In this document: one piece after another, positions 16,913-25,500 of the stretch
Layout: every line of letters begins with the position of its first letter
How positions within the stretch are numbered: position 1 is the stretch's first letter
Assembly: GCF_017315705.1 (NCBI RefSeq)
Contig: NZ_JAFLRF010000018.1
Location: forward strand, 61,133-125,132
DNA length: 64,000 nt
Direction: 5' to 3'
DNA from: Trinickia mobilis
GTDB lineage: Bacteria > Pseudomonadota > Gammaproteobacteria > Burkholderiales > Burkholderiaceae
Position numbers and translations under genes: made by a program
The notes under the pieces: model-generated
Databases searched by the model: none
What the model saw: the letters and a program-made list of their open reading frames with translations, nothing else
Told to the model about the DNA's origin: nothing

Positions 16913-18142
16913 TCAAGCAGCCTGAGGGGGGCGCTTCACCCGCACGGCAAAATCCGCGACGAATGCCAGCGCGAGCGCGATCGCACCGCACAGGAACACG
17001 AGCCGGTAGTCGTTGTGAAAGTGCGAGAACAAATACGAATAGCCGTAGCCGCCGAGCGCCTGAAACAGCGCGAAAGCGGTGGTCGCGCGGCTCCACGCCG
17101 CACGCTGTTCGTGATGGTCGTGGGGCACGAGTTCGTGGATGCGTCCGAGCACGAGCGGCACGATGGCGGGCGTGAAAATGCCGAGGATCACGGTCGCGAC
17201 GCCGAGCAGCACCGGATTGCCCGAGAAAGCGAGGATCGCGACCGCCACCGCTTGCAGCGCGAGCCCCGCGCGATACGCATTGGCGAACCCGATCCGATCG
17301 CCGGCGTTCCCGCAAATCACCGGACCGGCGATGGCGGCAAGGCCATACAGCACCCAGTAGCTTGCGCCGACGCCTGGCCCACGGCCGAGGCCGCGTGCGA
17401 CGTAGTCGACGAGCAGAACCATGACCGGGACGAGGCCGAGCGCGTTCGCGGCGTACTGGCCGTAAAGCACGCGCATGACGAGGCCGCCGTTGCGGTGGGC
17501 GATGTGCGTCGCGGCGGCGTGCGGCACCGGCGCGGGCGGATTCGATGCGGGCCAGCCGAACCAGCTCGCCGCCGTCAGCACGAGCGCGAGCACGCCGAGG
17601 CCCAGCCACGTGTCGCGCAGGCCGTAATGAAGCAGCTTCGGCACGAGCGTGCCCGATGCGGCGATGCCGAGCCCGAGACCCAGAAAGATCATGCCGCCCA
17701 CGAAGCCGCGGCGCGGCGCAGGTATGTGCGGGAGGATCGAGGTTGCCACCAGCACCATGATCGCGCCGCCGGAAATGCCCGACAGCAGGCGCCAGACGAA
17801 GAACCACGTCACCGAGAGCGGATACGCGCAAGCGAAGAACGCGGCGGTGACGACCACCATCAGGAAGCGCAGTGAGGTGCGATTCGAGAGCTTCGCCGCA
17901 AGCGGACGCCCCGCCAGCGCGCCGATCAGGTAACCCGCGAAGTTCGCCGCGCCGAGCGTGACCGCCGCCGACGAGCTGAACCAATGCGCCTGGATCAGCG
18001 ACGGAATGAGCGGCGTATAGGCGAATCGGGCAAGGCCGATGGCGACGAGGCTGCCGCACAAACCGGCGAACGTGGCGAACAGCGCGCGGGCGTCGAGGGA
18101 TGAGGACTCTCGCCCGGGTACCGTGGATTGACTTGCAGTCAC
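16913..18142 (-). CDS. YbfB/YjiJ-family MFS transporter
   Basis: 409 aa with about twelve membrane helices. The N-terminal helix pattern LFATFAGLCGSLVAIGLARFAYTPLIPSLI is typical of the YbfB/YjiJ group; the MFS A-motif-like loop appears as GALAGRPLAAKLSNRTSLRF. The substrate is unknown for this group. The gene lies directly upstream of a MocR regulator on the same strand. Confidence 0.85.
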   Translation of the reverse strand: MTASQSTVPGRESSSLDARALFATFAGLCGSLVAIGLARFAYTPLIPSLIQAHWFSSSAAVTLGAANFAGYLIGALAGRPLAAKLSNRTSLRFLMVVVTAAFFACAYPLSVTWFFVWRLLSGISGGAIMVLVATSILPHIPAPRRGFVGGMIFLGLGLGIAASGTLVPKLLHYGLRDTWLGLGVLALVLTAASWFGWPASNPPAPVPHAAATHIAHRNGGLVMRVLYGQYAANALGLVPVMVLLVDYVARGLGRGPGVGASYWVLYGLAAIAGPVICGNAGDRIGFANAYRAGLALQAVAVAILAFSGNPVLLGVATVILGIFTPAIVPLVLGRIHELVPHDHHEQRAAWSRATTAFALFQALGGYGYSYLFSHFHNDYRLVFLCGAIALALAFVADFAVRVKRPPQAA

Positions 18143-18296
18143 GACTCGCTCCTGATGCAGGCCTCGCGTTTCGCGTGCAGGCCGAAGTGTTGATTCGTTG
18201 CGACCGCCCGGATGGGGGTCTTCGATGGCAGCGTGACGACAGCTAACCGGATATCGCAGACGGACACACCAGCCGGGCCATCGCGATCCGGAAAAG

Positions 18297-18950
18297 TCAT
18301 AGCCGCTTGCGCGCCGCTTTGGCGGCGCCCGAGGCAGAGGAGGCGCGTGCTGCAGCCGGCAGCGCGGGCAGCCCGAAGAGCGCGAGCGCCGGACTTACCG
18401 CGCCGCGCAACAGCGCGCGCTCGGGATTGACGCGAGCGAGCACGCGCACGCCAAGCATGATCGCCAACAAATGCTTGGCGGCGTCGCCTGCGGACACGGC
18501 CCGCGGAATCTCGCCGCGTTGTCGCGCAGCGAGCAGACAACGGTGAAAGAACTCGCCGATCTCCCCGATCTCGCTCACGACGGATTGACGGAATTCGTCG
18601 TCGTCGCGCGTCGATTCCAGTGCGGAGTTGATCAGCATGCAGCCGCGCCTCTCGGGATCGATGACCGAGCGTTCGACGATCTCGTGGAAGAACGTCGTGA
18701 TCGCGAGGCCCGGCGCGACAGACGCTTCGAGCCTCGCGAAACGTTTGCGCACCGTCTGATCGAGATAGTACTCAAGGGAACGTCGGAACAGCGCGCGCTT
18801 GTCGCCGAACGCGTTGTAAAGACTCGGCTGAGCGAGGCCGGTGACCTGGACGAGGTCTCGCGTGGAAGTGCCTTCGTAGCCTTTGGCCCAGAAGGCGTCG
18901 CAGACGGCTTCCAACACGGCGTCTTCGTCGAATTCGCGCGGTCGCGCCAT
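18297..18950 (-). CDS. TetR/AcrR-family regulator
   Basis: 217 aa. N-terminal helix-turn-helix: FDEDAVLEAVCDAFWAKGYEGTSTRDLVQVTGLAQPSLYNAFGDKRALF. The C-terminal ligand domain resembles the group whose genes neighbour small oxidoreductases. The upstream gap carries CGATA-based inverted repeats (18993-19025). The gene follows an AhpD-like gene on the same strand, a plausible target. Confidence 0.9.
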   Translation of the reverse strand: MARPREFDEDAVLEAVCDAFWAKGYEGTSTRDLVQVTGLAQPSLYNAFGDKRALFRRSLEYYLDQTVRKRFARLEASVAPGLAITTFFHEIVERSVIDPERRGCMLINSALESTRDDDEFRQSVVSEIGEIGEFFHRCLLAARQRGEIPRAVSAGDAAKHLLAIMLGVRVLARVNPERALLRGAVSPALALFGLPALPAAARASSASGAAKAARKRL

Positions 18951-18992
18951 GTGTTGCTCCGTGAATCGGGTTGCCCGCGACCATTTTGTTGC

Positions 18993-19025
18993 GGTCGATA
19001 AAAAACGATTATATATCGACCGATA
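18993..19025. promoter_or_regulatory. Probable TetR operator
   Basis: GGTCGATA and TATCGACC form an inverted repeat with a 13-base AT-rich spacer, and TATCG-AC-CGATA forms a second dyad overlapping its right arm. It lies 43-75 bases upstream of the TetR start, as expected for autoregulation. Confidence 0.5.
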
Positions 19026-19053
19026 CAGAATGCAAGCGCGGCAGCTTCACGTG

Positions 19054-19491
19054 CTACGCAGGCATCTTGCGGAACGCGATGGCAATGCGGTTCCAACTGT
19101 TGATCGCCGAAACGAGCAGTGTCAAATCGACGATCTCCTCGTCGCTGAAGTGCGGCTTGACGGCTTCCCAAACCGAGTCGGGCACGTGCTCGTGCGACAC
19201 CAGCGTGACGGCCTCGGTCCATTCCAGCGCGGCGCGCTCGCGGTCCGTGAAGAACGGCGTTTCGCGCCAGGCCACGACGGTCGCGAGGCGCCGGTCGGTT
19301 TCGCCGCCCTTGCGCGCATCGGTGGTGTGCATGTCGACGCAGAACGCGCAGCCGTTGATCTGCGAAGCGCGCAGCCGCACCAGTTCGGCGAGCGATTTTT
19401 CGAGCGAAGATTTGCCGATTTGCTCTTCGAGTGCGAGCAGGGCTTTGACGGCGCGCGGGTTGGCTTTGTAGAAGTCGAGACGGGGTTGCAT
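19054..19491 (-). CDS. AhpD-like carboxymuconolactone decarboxylase-family protein
   Basis: 145 aa. The start at MQPRLDFYKANP has AGGAG ten bases upstream. The redox motif appears as NGCAFCVDMHTTDARK: a CxxC pair with the following His, as in AhpD-like alkylhydroperoxidase proteins. ETPFFTDRERAALEWTEAVT is the usual second block. Probably a cytoplasmic thiol peroxidase-type enzyme. A TetR gene follows on the same strand. Confidence 0.88.
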   Translation of the reverse strand: MQPRLDFYKANPRAVKALLALEEQIGKSSLEKSLAELVRLRASQINGCAFCVDMHTTDARKGGETDRRLATVVAWRETPFFTDRERAALEWTEAVTLVSHEHVPDSVWEAVKPHFSDEEIVDLTLLVSAINSWNRIAIAFRKMPA

Positions 19492-19609
19492 GATGAATGG
19501 GCTCCTGAAAAAGGTGTGCGGATTGAAACATCCGACACCCTCAAGATTAGACGCCCATGCCGGCATTGGAAAATGACCGATTTTTGGTATTTTCAGGTAA
19601 CCAGTTGCC

Positions 19610-20791
19610 TCATTCGATCGCGGCCGCCGGGCCGAAGAACTCGTAGCGGCTTTGCGATTCGGGCACGCCGATCGCCTTCAAATGGCGTTTGATCGCCTTC
19701 ATGAACGCAATAGGACCAAGGAAGTACACGTCGACATCGCGCGTTTGCGGCAACCAGCGCTTGAGCAGCGCCTCGTTGAGATAGCCGATCGCATGCGCCT
19801 CCTGGTCGCCGTCCCGGCGCTCCTCGTAGCAATAGAAACGCTTCAGTTGCGGATGGCGCTCGGCGAGCGTGTCGATCGCATCGCGGAACGCGTGGACGCC
19901 GCCATGCCGCGCCGCGTGAATGAAATGCACGGGACGGTCGGTGCCGAGCGCCGCCTGCAGCATCGCAAGGGTCGGCGTGATGCCCACGCCGCCGCTGATC
20001 AACACGAGCGGCTTGTCGCTTTCTTCCAGCTTGAAGTCGCCGGACGGCGCAAAGAGCTCGATCGAATCGTCGACGCTCACTTGCGCGTGCAGGTAATTCG
20101 ATACCTTGCCGTCGGGCTCGCGCTTCACACTGATCCGGTATTCGCGGCCGTTGGCCGCCGCGGAAAGCGAATAGTTGCGGCGCACTTCCTCGCCGTCGAT
20201 CACGAGCCGCAAGCCGATGTATTGTCCGGGCTGAAACTCGAGCAGTTCGCAGCCGTCGTCGGGGCGCAGGTAGAACGACGTGATCTCGTCGCTTTCCTTG
20301 ACCTTGCGCGCGACGCGGAACGTGCGCGTGCCGCGCCAGCCGCCCGGCGCGCGTGCCTTTTCCGCGTAGGTCTTTTCTTCGAGGCCGGTCAGGATGCCGG
20401 CGAGCTGACCGTAGGCGGCGGCCCATGCGTCGATTACGGCATCGGTGGCGATCTCGGCGCCGAGCACTTCGCGAATCGCCCTCAACAGGCACTTGCCAAC
20501 GATCGGATAATGCTCGGGCAGGATGTTCAGCGCGACGTGCTTGTTGACGATCTGCGCAACGAGGCCGCCGAGCTGTTCGAGCTGGTCGATATGGCGCGCG
20601 TACATGAGCACGCCGTTGGCGAGGGCACGCGGCTGCGCGCCGCTTGCCTGGTGAGCCTGGTTGAAGAGCGGGCGCACCTCGGGATGCTCGCGAAGCATCG
20701 TCTCGTAGAAGTGCTGGGTGAGCGCTTCGCCGCCGCTCTCGAGCAGCGGCACGGTGGCTTTGACGATGGCACGGTGTTCGGCAGAAAGCAT
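19610..20791 (-). CDS. hmp: Flavohemoglobin, nitric oxide dioxygenase
   Basis: 393 aa. Globin domain at 1-140 (MLSAEHRAIVKATVPLLESG; proximal His in IVNKHVALNI), FAD-binding barrel around 150-260 (RNYSLSA, the Arg-Tyr-Ser flavin motif) and NAD domain (LISGGVGITPTLAML; terminal YEFFGP). It oxidises NO to nitrate with NAD(P)H. ATG at 20791 has GAGGAAA upstream; the frame is open further but that part is non-coding. It diverges from norR, its probable activator, with a sigma-54-like promoter between. Confidence 0.95.
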   Translation of the reverse strand: MLSAEHRAIVKATVPLLESGGEALTQHFYETMLREHPEVRPLFNQAHQASGAQPRALANGVLMYARHIDQLEQLGGLVAQIVNKHVALNILPEHYPIVGKCLLRAIREVLGAEIATDAVIDAWAAAYGQLAGILTGLEEKTYAEKARAPGGWRGTRTFRVARKVKESDEITSFYLRPDDGCELLEFQPGQYIGLRLVIDGEEVRRNYSLSAAANGREYRISVKREPDGKVSNYLHAQVSVDDSIELFAPSGDFKLEESDKPLVLISGGVGITPTLAMLQAALGTDRPVHFIHAARHGGVHAFRDAIDTLAERHPQLKRFYCYEERRDGDQEAHAIGYLNEALLKRWLPQTRDVDVYFLGPIAFMKAIKRHLKAIGVPESQSRYEFFGPAAAIE

Positions 20792-20821
20792 TTGTCGTTT
20801 CCTCGCAGTAGTTGGCAGATG

Positions 20822-20836
20822 GCTTGAAACTAGCCA
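20822..20836 (-). promoter_or_regulatory. Candidate sigma-54 promoter of hmp
   Basis: On the minus strand TGGCTAGTTTCAAGC keeps the -24 GG and -12 GC with the correct spacing; the -12 box has AAGC instead of TTGC. The predicted start is about 20 bases before the hmp ATG. A second imperfect match (TGGCACAGATCGTGG) lies slightly upstream. NorR is sigma-54 dependent, so a promoter of this type is expected here. Confidence 0.45.
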
Positions 20837-20903
20837 GCGCTGTCTATAACCACGATCTGTGCCAGAATAAAAACTTCGTTGAATCAATGTGTTAGCTATT
20901 TGT

Positions 20904-22508
20904 ATGGTCGATCCGACGATAGTCAAAGCGACAACGAGCGAAGTCAAATTGACTGCGCGCGCACTGCTCGATGCGCTCGCGCCGCTCATGCAGGATCTCT
21001 CGCACGATCTGCCCGACACGGAGCGCTATCGGCGTCTGCTGCAGAGCTTGCGCACGTTGTTTCCGGGCGATGCCGCCGCGCTGCTGCGGCTCGATGGCGA
21101 CACGCTCGTGCCGCTCGCCATCGACGGGCTATCGAGCGATACGCTCGGCAGGCGCTTTCGCGTCGGCGACCATCCGCGCTTTGCGCAACTGCTGTCGCGC
21201 GCGGAGCCGACGCGCTTTGCGGCCGATTCCGATTTGCCGGACCCATACGACGGCCTCGTGCAGGGTGTCGCCGGAAAACTGGAAGTGCACGACTGCGTAG
21301 GCTGTCCGTTGTTCATCGGCGGGCGGCCGTGGGGCCTCCTGACGCTCGATGCGCTCGATCCGGCCCAATTCGACGCGCTCGACATGCCGGCGCTGCAGGC
21401 CTTCTTGAGTCTTGCGGCGGCGACGGTGAGCGTCGTCGAGCGCATCGAAACGCTCGAACGCACCGGCGAGGAGGAGCGCAGCCGCGCGGAAGAAGCGTTT
21501 CGGCAAGCGAGCGGGCAGCACCGCCGCGAATTCATCGGCAGCAGCGATGCCTACAAGCGTCTGCTCGAAGAGATCGAAATCGTGGCGGCCAGCGAGCTGA
21601 CGGTGCTCGTGACCGGCGAGACCGGCGTCGGCAAGGAACTGGTCGCCAACTCGATTCATGCGTTGTCGGCGCGGGCCGGCAGGCCGCTGATCAGCTTGAA
21701 CTGCGCGGCGCTGCCCGACGCGCTGGTCGAAAGCGAACTGTTCGGGCATGTGCGCGGCGCGTTCTCCGGCGCGTCGTCGGATCGCCGCGGCAAATTCGAG
21801 CTCGCGCATGGCGGCACGATCTTTCTCGACGAAGTCGGCGAGCTGTCGCTCACGGTCCAGGCAAAACTCTTGCGAGTGATGCAGAACGGCCAACTGCAAA
21901 GGCTCGGCTCGGATAGCGAGCACAAAGTCGATGTGCGCGTGATCGCCGCGACGAATCGCGATCTTGCCGAGGAGGTCGGGGCGGGGCGCTTTCGCACGGA
22001 TTTCTACCATCGCTTGAGCGTCTATCCGCTGCGGGTGCCGCCGTTGCGCGAGCGCGGCCGCGACATCCTGCTGCTCGCCGGTTTTTTCCTCGAAGAGAAC
22101 CGCAGCCGGCTCGGCCTGCTCAGCTTGCGTCTCTCAGCCGATGCGCAGGCAGCGCTGCTGCGCTATCCATGGCCCGGCAATGTGCGCGAACTGCAGCATC
22201 TGATCGGACGCAGCGCGCTCAAGGCATTGGCGGTCAACCGCGAACGCCCGCGCATCCTGACGTTGACCGCGGCCGACCTGGGCTTGTCCGGCGAGCCCGC
22301 CGCAGCCGATGCGCACGGCAAGGCGCCGGATGCCGGCGAGCCTGAGCGCGTGGAAAAGGATTTCCGCGCTGCGGTCGCGGACTTCGAACGAAAGACGATT
22401 CTCGCTACGCTTGCGCGCCACAGGCACAACTGGGCATCGACCGCGCGCGAACTCGGCCTCGACCCGGCCAATCTGAATCGGCTGGCGAAGCGGCTGGGAT
22501 TGAAATGA
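20904..22508 (+). CDS. norR: NorR, nitric-oxide-responsive sigma-54 activator
   Basis: 534 aa. An N-terminal GAF domain senses NO through non-heme iron; the AAA+ domain has Walker A GETGVGKE near 238, the sigma-54 contact loop GAFSGA near 285-290 and Walker B GGTIFLDEVGEL; a C-terminal Fis-type helix-turn-helix ends RHNWASTARELGLDPANLNRLAKRLGLK. The loop has Ser where GAFTGA is usual. ATG at 20904 chosen over an in-frame codon 15 bases earlier. Divergent from hmp. Confidence 0.93.
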   Translation: MVDPTIVKATTSEVKLTARALLDALAPLMQDLSHDLPDTERYRRLLQSLRTLFPGDAAALLRLDGDTLVPLAIDGLSSDTLGRRFRVGDHPRFAQLLSRAEPTRFAADSDLPDPYDGLVQGVAGKLEVHDCVGCPLFIGGRPWGLLTLDALDPAQFDALDMPALQAFLSLAAATVSVVERIETLERTGEEERSRAEEAFRQASGQHRREFIGSSDAYKRLLEEIEIVAASELTVLVTGETGVGKELVANSIHALSARAGRPLISLNCAALPDALVESELFGHVRGAFSGASSDRRGKFELAHGGTIFLDEVGELSLTVQAKLLRVMQNGQLQRLGSDSEHKVDVRVIAATNRDLAEEVGAGRFRTDFYHRLSVYPLRVPPLRERGRDILLLAGFFLEENRSRLGLLSLRLSADAQAALLRYPWPGNVRELQHLIGRSALKALAVNRERPRILTLTAADLGLSGEPAAADAHGKAPDAGEPERVEKDFRAAVADFERKTILATLARHRHNWASTARELGLDPANLNRLAKRLGLK

Positions 22509-22583
22509 AGCCGGGCCGCCATTGCGATGGCTTAAGGGTGTTGCTTCCGACGAGATCGTTGCGGCTGCAAAAAATCTTGGCCC

Positions 22584-25500
22584 TCATTTGCGCATAAACT
22601 TTTGCCCCTTATTCCCATATTGTTGGTCGAAGTAGCGATCCTCCGCTTCGGCCGCACGTCTGGCCACGGTTTCATACGAGGCCAATCGCGCTTGCGCCAC
22701 ACTATCCGACCCGGCTGCGGTCGCAAAAGCGATGCGCTTCGGATAGGTGAACCCTGCGTCCCGCAGCATGCTGTCGGCCAGAAAGCCCGCAGCACCGCGA
22801 TTCCGATAGACAGCCTCCCACACCGGCCTGTCGCGCGGTATCAGAATCTGGACCATCGCCTCCATGAGTTCGCGCGGCAATTCGAGGCGGACGATCCCTT
22901 GATTGCTCAGATAGAAAGCCGGGGACGCGGAGAGCCAAACCGTCCTGGATGCCAAATCGACCCCGTTCGTGAATGCGCTTGACGGGTTGCCGCCCGCCAA
23001 TTGGTCGTTGAAGGCAAATCGCCAATTGCGCGCGCCGGATTCGGACGATGCCACATACGCTTCGCTCCGCACGTCGAACAGCCTGCGGAACAGCTTGCTC
23101 TTGCTGTAGATATCAGCAAAGAAAAGGTCGAGGCGCGGTTGCGGCCCGAGCACATGCCCGAAGGGTTCCTCACCCCTATCAATCACATGATCGAACCGTA
23201 TAGTGAACCGATCGTCGAAGCTTTCACGGAACGAACGTGGTTCGGTTCTCACTTTATGATGGATTGCATTGAGCTCCGTCAGTGTGAAGCGGTTAGCGGT
23301 ATCCACGCCGAACACCTTGGCCGGCGGGCCCACAGGTGCAGTCTCGCTCATAACTTTGTCCAGATAGCGGTTTTCAGTCTCCATCGCGTTGGCTACCTCC
23401 GGCCAGAAGTAGTCCGGCTGCTCGTGTTGAGCCAGATCCGGTGGTGCTTCAAGCGACGGACGTTTATATACGACCTGCTGTGGCATGTCGTAGCCTGCTT
23501 CGTTCAAGATCTTGTCAGTGAGATAAACAATAGGGCCGCGGTGGCGTAGCGCGCTGCCACTGACCGGATCGGCTTCCCCCGTCAGTGCGTGCACCATTTC
23601 ATGCAGATAGACTTGTTCGCGCTGCGAGTACTTTACTTGGCATCCGGCATCAAGGTAGCGTTCTTTCAAAAGCACCTTATCCGTCGGCACATTGATGATG
23701 CCGTTTTCAAAGTTCGTCACTGCGCGCTGGCTCTCTCCCACGACAAACACCCAATTGCGTGCACCGCTGGTGGACATGCCGACATCCACCGCTTGGTTGA
23801 AGAGTCTTCTGAACGTAGGGCTGTTCCGGTAGATCTCGTCGAAGAATTCGCGAATCCCGAACCCAGTTCCCTCGCCGCGTACGTCGACGGCAAAATACCG
23901 TTCGAACAACGGCAAGAAGGGGCGCGCTTTCGTATCGGTAGCCTGTCGCAGCAGCGGTTCAGTGGCTTGCACCGTCAAGCGCTCGGCTAGCGCGTTCCCC
24001 ATTACCTCAGGCTCCGGCCCGCCGCCGCCTCTTAACCGTAATGGCTGTTGGGGGGCCAAACGGACATCCCATCTGCCCTCGCGGGCGTCGTAGCGTACCG
24101 GCGTGCCCCGGGGATGATCGAGCGGGGTGGCGTCCTTCGACCTGTCGTGCTGCCCGCGGCTATTGAGACGCCATATGCCGCCGTTATCGTGTACCTTGTA
24201 ATAGCGGCCATACAGTTCGATGTAGCGCTGGCCGTCCTTGCCCATTAGCGTGCCATCCGGCGTTTTCTTCGAAAGCGGTGCGTCGAGCGCGACCGCGCTC
24301 TCGGACGAAACCACCGAGCGCCATTCCGAACGGCGGCTATCGTCACTCTTGCTGCGGTCCCAGACAATCGGCATACCGGGTTCTTGCGGCCGTTGGTCGT
24401 CGAACAATTCCCAGCGCGCCCGCTCCTTGGCGTAGCGCACCAGTTGCCAGACTCCATCGACGTGCGCGAAGCCATTGTTCTTTGTCTGTGGCCCACCCTC
24501 GGGCGTCGCAGTTTCGTCGAGCGGTGACGGAACCTCAACGTCGTCGCCATTGGCAAGGCTTTTTGCCTGCCGCGGCTCGCCATCGACGAACGGCACTTCC
24601 TTTAGGACCACTGCGATCCTTTTCGTCGCGGCTGTACCCGGCTTCGGTTCGGCGGACGAAATGCCTTTCACCTCGAACACCGTGCACGGCTCGAAAAGCC
24701 ATTCGGCGTTAGTCAACCAGTTCGCGGAGAGGGACTGTTGATGCTCCAGTGGACGCATGGCTTCCTTGTCGCGAGGCAGCGCTTTTGCCGAAACGCCCTC
24801 GATTTCGAACGTCACGGTCGCGAATTCGGCATCCGGCGACATCCGTGTGCTCCCTCCGAGACGCGCGTTGCCGAGACTGGCCGCCGCCGGACTGAATGCC
24901 GGCCAGTGGCTGACCCAATCGCCCGCCTCGATATTCGTTTCGAATATCGATCGACCCTTTGCATCAAGAGCAATTTCAACCGTATGCAGTAGGCGCGTGG
25001 GTTGCCTCGGCAGCATGCGCAATGCGCTTACCAGCGCGCGCGCTTGCGCGACGTCGCTGGGCGAGCCGCTGCCTACGCGCGCGAGTGCGACCGTGCGGCG
25101 CGTAGCCGCATCGGCATCGCGCCATCTTTTGACAGCACGTGTTCCTTCCGTGCCGAACTGGCGCCATGCGGCAAGATATTCCTTTGAATAGGCGTGATTG
25201 TCGATGAATCCATGCGCATTTTCGTTCGGGCCGCCGTACCACTCGGCGCCTAACAGCAGATGCTTCATCTTCTGAGGCGACGCTTCGTCCAGCAAACCGT
25301 GATGGTGGATCTGGTAGCCGTCAAGCAGCCCTGGCGTCGCCTTCGATGCGCTTGTGTTGTCAGTCATATCGGTGCCAGGCGATTCGCCGGTACGATCCTG
25401 GGAGGGCGGGACGCTCTGGTCAGGCTCGTCAGCATTGGTTTTGACTTGTTCCCCCGCTGATTCACCCGGCGCGGGCTTGCTCGGGGCCGACTCGCGCATG

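Noticed and set aside
15485..17875. A 796-codon open frame on the plus strand opposite the MocR and MFS genes
   Set aside because: Composition is that of an antisense shadow, and both opposite genes have clear families.
20792..21019. Upstream extension of the flavohemoglobin
   Set aside because: The extra 76 codons would overlap norR and the promoter; the globin domain starts at 20791.
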